Source: Membranipora membranacea (lineage: Eukaryota; Bryozoa; Gymnolaemata; Cheilostomatida; Membraniporidae). Taken from it: a stretch of DNA of 60,000 nucleotides. The notes beneath the pieces were generated by a model, which was not told the DNA's origin, ran no database searches, and saw only the letters and a list, made by a program, of their open reading frames with translations. Shown here in pieces: positions 36,073 to 47,329 of this stretch (position 1 is the stretch's first letter; every line of letters starts with the position of its first letter). Made by a program: the position numbers and the translations under genes. The DNA lies in NCBI GenBank assembly GCA_914767715.1, contig OU612068.1, positions 24,864,001 through 24,924,000 on the forward strand, given 5' to 3'.

Positions 36073-39005
36073 AACTTAATATATAATCGATAGCCATTAG
36101 AACCTCAAATGTCAATTTCGGAACACTCATGGGCCCTTTGCAGTACCCACGAAGGGCATTACATATAAATAAATTGGTTTATAGCCTGATTAAGGTTGCT
36201 ATTTGTTTTCCAAATTTTCACATAATTCTCGCATGTTAAGATAGCAATTGACTAAGTCCACTCAATCGATGTATTTGGAGATCGTGATATTATGTAAAAA
36301 ATCCTTCACTGAATCATGGATGTGTATACAATTAACAGTAATAATGATATGAAATATTTCTAAAAACAAAAACAACTGCACTGTAAGATGTTAGTACAAG
36401 CAAGTCAATTAATAATAAAAAAATATATATATCGATAGTTCTTGTTAGTTGATGTTATGAATGAACAGTAACATGCAAGGTAAAGTAGTTTCATCAGGAC
36501 TAAATTCCAGTAGAGAGGTCTTAATGATTGCATCACGGTAGTGTCCCCTCAATAGCTACGATAGTATGAATTTTACTACAATAAATCATGTATTATTTTG
36601 CATGTATTATCTCAGATTATCATGAAATCAATCCTTTTGCAGACATTTACCATCAATTTGCACAAGAAATGAAATCAGTTTGTTAGTGGGACCCTCCCCC
36701 TTCCTCGTAACTGTAGCCCTGTCTTAGATCAGCTCTCAAGATGTGAAATGACTTGATTCGGCACCAGGTACTTCAGTTTATCTCATCTAAATTTGACGAG
36801 AGCTAAACATTGAAAGGAGTTAAAAAATTCCAAATATGTCAGCAGTGAGTCATGCCAAAATCTGGATACATGTGTGAAACCAGGTAATATACTCATTTTC
36901 AACGTGCATTGTAAACTACAACCGGGCAGAGGAGTGTATGACCCAAATAAACATTTTAAGTCCATGGCGATCAATTTTGATTTGATCTGTAAATTCATGT
37001 CAAATACATAATTTGTGCTGTCATTGGTGAAACTTCTGTTCAATATACTGTTTACCTTGACCCCATTGCAGCTGAAAAAAGCAGTTGGGGGCGGGGAAGA
37101 AGCCCACATATAATGCTTCCAAATAACTGCTACCTCTCACCTCTAACCTCTAGTCCTTGCGCTAACATTCAAATTTTAGCAGTTGATGAATCGTTAATTG
37201 GACTATTGGATATACTCATTGAGATCGGATATTTTCTTTTGCAAAGATTTGATAATGAAGCTTTTTATTGTTGTTATCACCTATTGATCAATGATCCTGT
37301 GTACAAAGATTTCCACAAAACTGAAAAATCGAGAATGGGAAAGAAGATTTTGAACAACATCCAATTTCAAAACATCTACAGCAACAAGGAAAGTCGGGGA
37401 TTAGAATTTTTGAGTCAGGTAAATCAACATAGAATGTATTATTGTGGGATGTAAAATGTCTGCAAAAATACATGATTATATGAAGCTCTCTGCATTATAC
37501 ACACAAACTGATATTTATTTCCCAACAACCATGGTGAAGGATATACTACATCATTACGCACACTCCCAGTTGAATAAGCGTACAAGAAGCCACAGGTCAT
37601 AATCCACCTTTACATACCTTAAACAAATCAAAACATTTGGGTACTGCGTTTATTCAAGTATGCCTTCACTAATGGTGATGATATGAAGTGATCTTACAAA
37701 ATTCAAATAAGTTAATTAATCATGAAGGATGCCACATCATTTGGTTTAATGATGGCAATAATATCTTTGCATTACTGGTATCTGATAGGTGAGCAGTGCA
37801 ACCAATGAATTATCACGAATTATTAAAATCACAGCAAGTGGAAAGTCTGCAATTATTATGAAGACTGTTGTAACAGATCGTAGCAGGGACCGATTAGCCT
37901 GATACATCTTACAAAGCCATTGTACAGTCTGCATTGATATTCCTAACTGTACAGTTATAGGTCATCCAGTGTTTTCCATGATGTAGTACGTGAATTATTG
38001 GACATGCAATTTAATAAATTGGTCTAGAATGACTAAGTTTCTTAATTCCTAAAAAATGGCAGGGAATTATTTGCACAGGAGAGCATCGATTGTCAGCGGC
38101 ATATAACCAAGCTTCGCGTTAGGATTTTATATTTTTCAAAATAGAACCTGACGCTTTTACTTGGTACATAATGTTAAAAGCATAGGGTCTATTCGATAGG
38201 ATTGTCACCAATGAGAGTCAAAGGACATCACCTATGTTGTATTTGGAATGGAACGTTCAGAACTAAATACTAATTGATAGCCATTGAAACCTCATATGTC
38301 AATTTTGGAAGTCTCATTGGCGCTTTGCAGCACACATGTAGGGCATTAAATGTAAATAAATCAGTTTATTGCCTGTTTGGGGTCAGTATTTGGTTTTCTA
38401 AATTTTTATCACTCTTGCATGTTAAGATGGCAATCTACTTGGTGCACTTGATCGATATTGAGATTGTGATAATGATGTACAATAATAATTCTTGTTAGGT
38501 GATGATAATCACGAACATGCAAGGATAAGTAAATCATGCAGTTACTCCTGCGGCTAAATATGCTAGTTTTCCCTCAACCGTCATGAGCGCAGAAATTCCT
38601 ATCATTGGTCAGCTACTTGTAGCGGTATAGGATCACAATTTATTTTTTGAAATTGAAATCAAATCATAAACCAAATGTTTTAACAATTTTCCCTAGTTTT
38701 AGCTCTCAAGATTTGTAATGACTTAATTTGATTTTTGTCACTTTTGTCTTTTGTCCAGTTCACCATCAGAATCAAATACGACACAAAATTCCTTGCTACA
38801 GTGACACATTAAAACCGCATCCACTCAAACTACTTGCTGATAAACTTTACTTTTTGCCCAGAGAATGTTTTAGGACATATGCACGCGATTCACTTTTATG
38901 TTCACAATGAAAGTAGTTGGCTTTCTCCCCCTCCAACTGCTTCTCTCAGCTCACATCAGGCTCAAGGCACATGATTTATTGGATAGAATTCTCACCAATG
39001 AGAGC
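36073..39005 (+). repeat. Segmental array module Y, copy 3
   Basis: Nearly the same order and sequence as Y copy 2, without the 285-base insertion. It carries the longest version of an open frame (37113-37454) that is interrupted or shortened in the other copies. Confidence 0.8.
37180..37418 (+). other. Possible exon-like segment inside module Y copy 3 (unrecognised)
   Basis: A 79-codon open stretch lies between an AAATTTTAG acceptor-like site and CAG|GTAAAT, inside a longer ORF starting at 37113. It is leucine/isoleucine-rich with Asn, Tyr and Cys, and I recognise no domain. Y copy 2 has a 159-base in-frame deletion here, and Y copy 1 has a shortened, early-stopped version. It may be a decayed exon or chance, since an open frame of this length is expected occasionally in 60 kb of AT-rich DNA. 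Confidence 0.2.
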
Positions 39006-42000
39006 ATTGTGATATGATACAAAAAGTGCTTCACCTTAAGTTTAAAGGACAAATAAAATTATCTAACCTGAATTACTCGCAACAGAGTGCTATGGATGCT
39101 CTTCACAGGTTGAATCGAGAAGGGGGGAGGCATTTATCATGAAGTTGCACAAAAATGTGATCAGTTCATGGTATAGATACTTCGCCCTCATCGCAACTGT
39201 AACCCTATCCTAGGTCATCGGTAATTGTATCAGGTACCGGATCACCATTTTTATTGTTTGATCATAGATTGCCAAACAATTGGATCCCTGTCAAGTTCAC
39301 AGAAGACATTAAGTACAAAAAACTATTAGATTTCTTAGTAAGCTTTTGCAGTGTTTTTGGCGCTTTCCCCTAATGTTAGCTGTCACTATGTGAATCGACT
39401 AGATTCAACGGCATGTACTTTAGCTTATCTCATCTTTATTTGGCGGGAGCAAAACATTAAAAGGAAATATAAAAATACCAAATCTGTTAGCAGTGAATCA
39501 TGCCAAGATGTCACGTACAACATCTGTGAAATCAGATAACTTAATTGAATTTGATGACCTGTGACCAAAATATACATTTTTTATCCAATTTTGTGGCGAA
39601 CAATCTCGATTCGATCTGAAAATCTATATCAAATACAATAATGGTTATGTCCTTTAATTCTCAATGGTGACAATTCAATCCTGGTAACAAACTGGTATTA
39701 CTGCCTCATCATAATAACAGACTTGATATAGGTTCAATTAATTGTGATTAAAGTAATTGATGTTTCAAAGGCTGTACAGTTCAAAATCAGAGTCCAGTAG
39801 AAATGAACTATGAAACAAAACGCTGAGACTTCATTCACATATCAAGATTCATATAAATGGGAACCTCATCTCATATCAATTCACCATAATTGAAAACACA
39901 CTTAAATCAACATCGCTTTTGACAGATGTGAGTGGCTCTGTGGTACGATACGGTGAATTATTTACGGTGATTTCTAGTATGTTGCAATGAAACTTAAAAA
40001 AACTGAGTTTTTGGAGAGGTAGGGTGGAAACTTTCTAGTGTTCACTCAACATCCACCACATTGGCAAAACTTTTATTATCCAATTCAAGTTAACTGCCCA
40101 ATTTATAGTTGATGGTATTCCATATTATTTAAAACTGTGGCTGATAATACATTCCGCAAAAGTACAAAGCGATCAACGAGGAAATCTACTATAAATTAAA
40201 AATCATATCTTGCATTTTCTTTTTGATTATTTATCTTGCGGACATTTGACTTTAATGGAACAAATGAATAACATTGGCGCAAGCACCCTTGGACGAGGAA
40301 CCTATTTGGAAAGGGTTGTTGGTGGACTCCTCACCCCTCCCCTTACCACTACTGCCTACATTTCTTCGATCAGTTACTAATTTTGGTACCAGGTACAGCA
40401 TCGCCTATATTTGAAATGGAATGCAAATCATTATTGATCGCCATTTCGGGCTTTGGATGGGGATTTTTGGTAGGGTGTCTGTAGTATTTTTGGCAAATGT
40501 TTTCATGACTTGGTTTAACGCCATCTCTCTCAAATCTGAGTGAGAAAAATTCTTCAAGAGGAAATAAAGGATTGCCAAGATTTTTATTCAAATTTAACCA
40601 CTGTGGCTTGAAAACCGTTCTCAACTGCCGATCACCTATCTATACATGACCAACTCCTTCTACAGGAACAAAACTTATTTCGTATAATGAATGTCAGCCA
40701 GAGGACAGACCATTGTTAAACTTGAAATCAAAATTTATACAACTAAATCGTAATTGATTGCAGTACATGTCTGATTACTTGGGTTGACTTTTATCTACCA
40801 TCGGGCTTAACAAAGGAAATTTGAAACAGATAATGATCATGGATATTTCCTTGTTTGGTGCTGGAAATTTTATTGACAATTTTCCCTAGCCCTAGACGGG
40901 GTTTGAGTTACACTTTAGTACTGTAGCTTAGAAATCATTTCAAAACCAACAAACCTTTGGTGCTGTTTTTATTTGCAAAAATATAACCAGCTTCATCAGT
41001 ATTGCAACCCCGCAACCGTAGCTCTATCCTAGATCATCAGTCAATGTATCAGGTACATGATCACCAATTTAAACACTGACAAACACTTGGATCCATTTTG
41101 AGTTCACATAAGACATTAAATACGAAAAACTAGTCAGCTTTTGCAGTGTTTTGGCATTTTTTCCCTAATGTTAGCTGTCAATAAATATGTGAAATAACTT
41201 GATTCGGCACCAGATACTTCAGTTTATCTTGTATAAATTTGGCAGGAGAAAAACATTAAAAAGAAATATGAAAATGCTTAATCTGTCAGCAGTGAATCAT
41301 ACCAATAATATCTGAATTAACATTATTAACAACTGTGTAATAGCCTAAGGTAATTTTCTTGTTTTGGATGTGTAATTTGATGTGAGATCTGTTCTCATCT
41401 GAAAATCTAGCTCAAATACAATACTGGTGATGTCCTTTGACTGCTATTGACGAAATTTCTATACAAATACTGTACATTGAACCCATTGCAGTAACTGGGA
41501 GAAGCAGTTGGGGGTTTGGGGGGGGGGAAGCATACCAAAAAACATCTCAACATGGGTGCCTCTCACCAGAAGTGCTTTTGCTTGAAATCACATTCAGAAC
41601 AACACTGCATTCAAGGGATATGAGTGGCTCTGTGATAGGTTAATTTGTAAGGTGAGGTTAGTTGGTGTGATGAAGTATTGAATCATTCATTTTTATGCAG
41701 GGAAACTTTAAAGAGAGGGAACAATCTTGTTTACAGGATACCTTTTATCGCCTTATTAACATTCAAAGTGGTCATGTGAACTTTTATGACTTTTTTGCAG
41801 AGTAGGGTGCAAGGTCTCTAACATTCACTCAACAGCCACCACGATGACAAAATAAAAATGTTATTTAAAAGTTAGGCTCGTACTACATACCACAAAAGTA
41901 CAAAGCCATTTTTTTTAATTTAAAATATGATAGCTTGAATTCATGCTCCATACAATTGATTTATCTTGCAGACATTTGACTTTAATCGAACAAAGTAAAT

Positions 42001-42347
42001 GATATTGGCACAAGCACTACTGGGCCAAGAACCTATTTGGAATCGGTTGTTGGTGAACTCCTCACCCCTCCCCTTACCACTTCTGCCTACATTTCTTTGA
42101 TCAGCTATTAGCTTTGGTACCAGGTACAGCATCACCGATATTTGAAATTGAATGCAAATCATTATTGATCGCCATTTCGGGCTTTGGATGAGGCTTTTTG
42201 GTAGGGTGTTTGGAGGTTTTTGGCAATTGTTTTCATGACAGACAGATTCTTCAAAAGGAAATAAAGGATTGCCAGGTCTGTCAGCAGTGAAATATGCCTA
42301 GATTTCAATTTAAATTTAACCACTTTAGCTTGAAAAAATATTGAGTC
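39006..42347 (+). repeat. Segmental array module X, copy 3
   Basis: Follows Y copy 3 as X copy 2 follows Y copy 2. It shares with X copy 1 the 26860-27100 equivalent (CATCGGGCTT..ACAAAGGAAATTTGA) that X copy 2 lacks, so X1 and X3 retain the fuller form. Confidence 0.75.
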
Positions 42348-43400
42348 AAATCAGATTTATCACTTTTGTTCCTTAGAATGTTAAGCATCTTCATATTTGG
42401 ATGAGGCGAACTGAATAATACGGCCTTCAATAAAGTCATATTCCATCAATAGCGCTATGGTTTGGGGAAAATGCCAAGACCCTTCGCTTTGACCGAAAAA
42501 CTTGTTGTTTTATCCTTTTCCTTTCTTCTTGCCAAATGGCCTCAAATATCTATTTGAGAGGGTGCACCCTCTCAACATCATCTTATCATATTCCCTGTCA
42601 ATTGATGATATCATGATTCAAGTTATACAGAGCCTCAACAGCGCACTGCTGCATAAAATTCAGAGAGTAATAGCTGTGATGGTCCTTGTGTCCTAGGGAT
42701 TTATACATCACCACAAAACTAACGGCTGGCTAATGGTACTAGTTGCCCGTCATAGACCATAATCCGACTCATCTGCAAGCTTTTTACTTTTAATGCAAAA
42801 TGAAAGTAGTTTAGCGCAAGCACCACAGGTATCGGATAGTATTTTCACGAATGAGAGCCAAAGGACAGCACCAATATCATATTTGAGATAGATTTTAGTA
42901 CGACAAATATATAGTACGACAAATATATAGTACGACAAATATATAGTACGACAAATATATAGTACGACAAATATATAGTATTTAGTACGACAAATATATA
43001 AGACTGTCATTGGCCCTTTGTCACTGGATCTGTTTTATGAACACAATGAAATTATATTAGCGCAAGCATTACAGGTATAAGAGGTGCCAATTAGTGTGAT
43101 GCATTGTTGGTTGGCTTTCACCCCCCCCCCCCAAGAGCCTCTCCCAGTTACTACACAAGGGGCCAAGGCACAGATATATCGGATAGAACTGTCACCAATG
43201 ATAGCCAAATGGCAGCGCCAATATTTTTTTTGAAATAGACTTTCAAAATCTTGAAGTTTTCACAGAACATCAAAAACGAATAAATAACCTGATATCTTGA
43301 TTGTCTATTTTTTTTCAATCAAGGGGCAGAATCTATTGGACGGAATTGTCACCAATGAGAGTCTAAGGTCACACCCATTTTGTGTTTGAAATAGACGCAC
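42348..43400 (+). repeat. Segmental array module P, copy 3 (right edge of the array)
   Basis: Paralogous to 8215-9410. The last recognisable monomer motif (CCAATGAGAGTC...GTGTTTGAAATAGAC) ends near 43396, about 80 bases before the TATA box of the next gene. A run of C lies near 43120-43132. Confidence 0.75.
42897..43001 (+). repeat. 16-base tandem repeat
   Basis: AGTACGACAAATATAT is repeated five times almost perfectly, with a sixth copy after a six-base interruption. The paralogous site in P copy 1 (about 9180-9196) has only one related unit (AGTGCGACACATATAC), so the expansion happened after duplication. Confidence 0.9.
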
Positions 43401-43476
43401 ACGGATATGGAAAGGTGAATTATGGCCAGTGTCATCTGGTAAGCTTGCCAGATAAGTTTCTATTGGGAGTCAGATG

Positions 43477-43512
43477 TATAAAAAGCAGCTGGCTCTCTGA
43501 ACAACATCAGTT
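43477..43512 (+). promoter_or_regulatory. TATA box and initiator of the cystine-knot-like gene
   Basis: TATAAAAA at 43477-43484 lies about 30 bases upstream of TCAGTT at 43507-43512, a good animal initiator. The coding start follows at 43562, giving a ~54-base 5' UTR. A five-codon upstream ORF (ATG at 43522, stop at 43534-43536) lies inside this leader and could lower translation. Confidence 0.65.
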
Positions 43513-43561
43513 GAGTAGTTCATGTTCTCAAGTTAATAAGAGCTGCAGACCTTCTCGGATC

Positions 43562-45525
43562 ATGTTGAACATAAAATTGGTAAGGTTAAACTTTTTTTCT
43601 TCTGCAAGTGCCTCTGCTTGTTACTCTTGATTTCAGCATTAATTATTTATTATAGGGTGCTTTTATCTTTTTATGTTAGTAGGTAATTGTTGATGACTTA
43701 TTTTTTAAGATTTATTGAACTGTCTTTGTCCACAGGTGCTGGTGATTGCTAGTTTCTCTGCAGTTGCATGGGGGCAGAGAGCGCAGAGAAGACAAACAAC
43801 GACAGGAAGGCCAGTCAGTCTGGCAGATGATGCTTGTAGCTTTGATGCGAACGGACAGATTGGTTATTGTGATGGACGAAGGTCCTTCCGATTCGATGGC
43901 AAGACCTATAATAGCAGGTAAGACAACTTTTACTCAATGAATAGCATATATTATTGTTTGTCTGTTTTATCAATGTAAATTTAAACACCTGGATCAGAGC
44001 ATGCAGGTTTTCATTTTCTCACTCTGTTTGCTCTTCAATGTGTGTTTTTTCTCTGTGAGAATGGATATTTGTTGAATGAAAAGCTTACACTCCTAAGACT
44101 TCGACGCATCTGACAGGGAAAATAGTTATAAAGTATAAATAGAAGTATGACCTGTAGTATCAGGCGGTTTGATTTTTTCAGTTTATTCAAAACTGCAAGG
44201 CTCTGGCAATAATAGTAAACACCTCCATCATTATCAAACAAGGAATGTTCAATTTGTTACAGACACATTAGATCATATTTAAGTTTCTATTATGTTCAAA
44301 CAATCAAAACTTTATCAAATAAAAAGATTAAGTACTTCTCAATTCTGCAACATCGGAATTCAGAAAGAGCAAACATAGTCTTATTTTGTATGTTTTAGAA
44401 CACATGCGGCAGCAATGGAGAATGCAACAAAAGCTTTGGAAGGTCAAACTGGCCAACAGGTTTACCAGGTATGCAACTCTGGTCACAAAAACCAGGCATG
44501 CAGAGCTGACTCTGACATAAAAAGTAGAATCACATGTCTCTATAACCATATTCAATTACATTGGAAAACGAGAGTCTTATGAGTTGGATTTTTCCCCAAA
44601 ACAAAGAGAGAAAGTTGGACTGTTGATTCAAAACAAGCACACACTATTATCTTATGTGAAGAGCGATGCATTTGCCTACCTGCTGATTCTCAAATAAATT
44701 ACATAGAAATAACAAGGAAATACCATATGTATGCAATCTTTTTTTGCAGGCGATGAGTGGGAGATCTGATGTGCCAGACTCACAAACAATAGAATCATCT
44801 GGTTTCCGAAAACCCGCACAGTCAACACAGGCAGTAGTGCCTTTTGGTGGAACAGAGTAAGTCTTGAAGAAATAACAACCAATGTTATAAACTTATATTA
44901 TCAATATATATGTTGTTTTTTGATTATATACATTCAGTAATGAAAATCTGATATAAACTAAATGATGAAATACAAATATTTGCATATATATTTACATCAA
45001 TCATGAGACTTATTTAATAATATTAACATTTAAATTGCAGACTAAGCGAGTGCACAGAGTCGTGTACACAGGTGAAACCATACTGGATCTATGTCCCTTA
45101 TTATGGGATTGCACCAGTTGTGCAAATTCCAGGATGGATCACACAGTGGATCCGATGGTGTAAGCCCTGCAACCAACTATGCTATGGGCAGGTGAGTTGA
45201 TGTTGATGGCATTGCATTGACCTCCCTGAAAAATCTGTTCTATACCCGCAGAAAAAATTTCAAAACATTGTTTGAAGTTCCAATGCTATTTTGGTCAACA
45301 CATATACATGGAAATTAGGGGCGGAGTTTGAACTTCCCTGTGACATATTGTTTTTATGAATTTTAGACTGGTTCATTCAGCTGGTGGTGGGGACGCTGTG
45401 TAACAGAGAGAGGATGGAAAAGAATTCTTATCTGGAGACCTACTTCCCCTTTTATACAGTGGGTTTGGGTGAAGGTAGATCTAGGCTGCTGTTGTGTTCC
45501 ATGGCAATACGCCACCAGTGGCTAA
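43562..45525 (+). CDS. Secreted Cys/Trp-rich protein with cystine-knot-like C-terminus (six exons)
   Basis: Exons are 43562-43579, 43736-43917, 44399-44468, 44750-44856, 45041-45191 and 45367-45525 (stop TAA). The phases fit (0,2,0,2,0), all introns are GT-AG, and the product has 228 residues. Residues 1-19 are a clear signal peptide (LVLVIASFSAVAWG) followed by a basic QRAQRRQ stretch. Residues 20-126 form a polar pro-region-like part with C40 and C51 and a possible dibasic site RR54-55. Residues 127-228 are Trp-rich with C130, C134, C166, C169, C173, C187 and a terminal C217-C218-C219 followed by VPW. A late hydrophobic strand ending in clustered cysteines, after a CxxCxxxC group and another single Cys, recalls spaetzle/neurotrophin-like cystine knots. 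I infer only that fold, at low confidence. AATAAA at 45683-45688 is a good poly(A) signal. Confidence 0.78.
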
Positions 45526-45682
45526 GGACATCAAAGCTCTAAATTTTAATCAGACTGATTATTACGCTTATTATTATGACTCATTTAGCCTAATTGTTTT
45601 AAATCCAACTTCTGAACTTCAATATCATAGAAGAATTAATGCTGTAAAATGCTTTTTGAAAGATGCTCATTTATTGCAACAA

Positions 45683-45688
45683 AATAAA
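45683..45688 (+). terminator. Poly(A) signal of the cystine-knot-like gene
   Basis: AATAAA 158 bases after the stop codon, in an AT-rich context. Cleavage probably follows within 30 bases. Confidence 0.5.
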
Positions 45689-45725
45689 TGGTTCTTCAAA
45701 GCATAAATAATATTTTTCTTATTGG

Positions 45726-46589
45726 TTTACATTGGTGGTATCACCACACTTGTTGCATTTAGTGGGCTTACCAGTAGGAAAAATCTTGTCTTCTTTGATC
45801 TTATGTATGTATGGCAGGCTTTAAGATCTTAAACTCTATGTTAGCCACTGATGTTGTTTGTCATACCAATTATATCAGCATATTTGGCGCAGCTTCATCA
45901 CACTGTATTATTTAGACTTTTTTATGTTTTGAGCCCATGCTATAGAGTGGGGTAAACGAGCTGAAACAATTAGATCTAATAAGGTGACCAGGTGAAGGGA
46001 ATGACTTGTCACCTGCCATACTGAATAAACTAGAGAGAGTATATTGTAAACCTTGACACTGCTAAAAATTTGGGATCGAATAAAAATGTGAGGATGAGAT
46101 CTTTCATTGAACTCATTCATTAACATTTCAAGCTATGACTGCTGTCCAAAATGAAGAATGTGATAATACACCTCAGACTCCTACAACCTAATCCTCAATT
46201 AATAATTTGCTGCCATAATATATGAATAAGTTTGCAGCCAAATTGAAACAATTAAAAGTGTAGTTGTCATCTCAGCTTCCATGAACAGATAACTCTATAC
46301 ACTCAATCAATATTTTTTGTTTATGCTTAGTTAAAAGTAGAATCATAATAGGCCAAAATAATGTGGTCTAATGAACATCTACCACTAGGGACTTTTTCTA
46401 GAAGAGAGGAATCAACTGGGATGCATTTCTTGTAAGGCATATTAGCACAAGCCTCGAGGTGGACTTTAAGCAGAACAAACCTGTTCTATTTTCATGAGCT
46501 AGGTGTTTCTCTCTAAGTCACAAATGAGGAATGATCATATCCGGCTTTTTGGGCTTTAAACTAGAACATCTTGGTATTCTCCATACTCT
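45726..46589. other. Intergenic stretch
   Basis: No gene, RNA or repeat structure recognised. Confidence 0.45.
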
Positions 46590-47094
46590 ATTCTATCATG
46601 TGATTGATTTCCAGCTTTAGAATCCAAATATTGAGGAAGTGACTGCCTCTCAAACTTCCAAGGTGACGTCAGTCTACTGGCAATAAGAATCAGCTGGCAC
46701 ACCGCGTGGGACGTCACAACGTGTCATACTTATTATGATATACTAATAGATAGGATGATGATGAAATTGTTCAGGGATTCAGAGGGTTTTAGACTCAGGT
46801 CAAACTGGCCCAGCAGGCAACACAGCTAACGCTTAGCTATATTGTCAACAGTGTTGTGATGGTAGTGGCGTAGCCTGCTGGTATGAAAGACCCAGGTTCG
46901 AGTACAACCTAGGTCTGAATCGGTATCATCATCTTATCTGTGTGATTATTAGTGTAATAACTCATAATAAGTATGATGATTTGTGACGTCCTGATTCCCA
47001 ATGCCAATTGCAGGTGATAACCCTGGAAGTTTGGGAGGCCAGAACTTCATCAATATTTGGATTATAAAGCTGGAAATCGCTCACATGATAGAAT
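46590..47094. mobile_element. Inverted-repeat MITE with tRNA-like centre
   Basis: Left and right arms of about 150 bases are inverted: ATTCTATCATGTGA at 46590 matches its complement ending at 47094. Inner blocks are GATTTCCAGCTTTA, AATCCAAATATTGA, CAAACTTCCA, GGGACGTCACAA and CATACTTATTATGA. The centre holds TAGTGGCGTAGCCTG and GGTTCGAGTAC, which resemble A and B boxes. No transposase is present. A further direct partial copy of the inner left arm lies at 47180-47270. Confidence 0.75.
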
Positions 47095-47179
47095 AATAAT
47101 TGAGAATAAGATGTGATAGCAGCCTCAAAGTAAGTTTTTAAACTTAAACTCTAAACTTTATGTTAGGCGACAACAAATA

Positions 47180-47270
47180 CCATGTGGGACGTCACAACTT
47201 GTCATACTTATTATGATATACTAATAGATAGGATGATGATGAAATTATTCAGGGATTCAGTGGGTCTTGA
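47180..47270 (+). repeat. Extra partial copy of the MITE left arm
   Basis: About 85 bases (GTGGGACGTCACAACTTGTC through ATTCAGGGATTCAGTGGGT) repeat 46703-46790 in the same orientation with few differences. The fragment lies immediately before the LINE. Confidence 0.8.
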
Positions 47271-47329
47271 ATAAAAAACTGCTCTGATATTGTTTTTAGT
47301 AAAACCTATACCAGTAATATTTGACAAAT

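Noticed and set aside
42897-43001. CRISPR-like regular repeat
   Set aside because: Units are head to tail with no unique spacers, and the context is an animal genome.
42750-43010. 86-codon minus frame with repeated YICRT/IFVVL phrases
   Set aside because: Entirely produced by translation of the 16-base tandem repeat.
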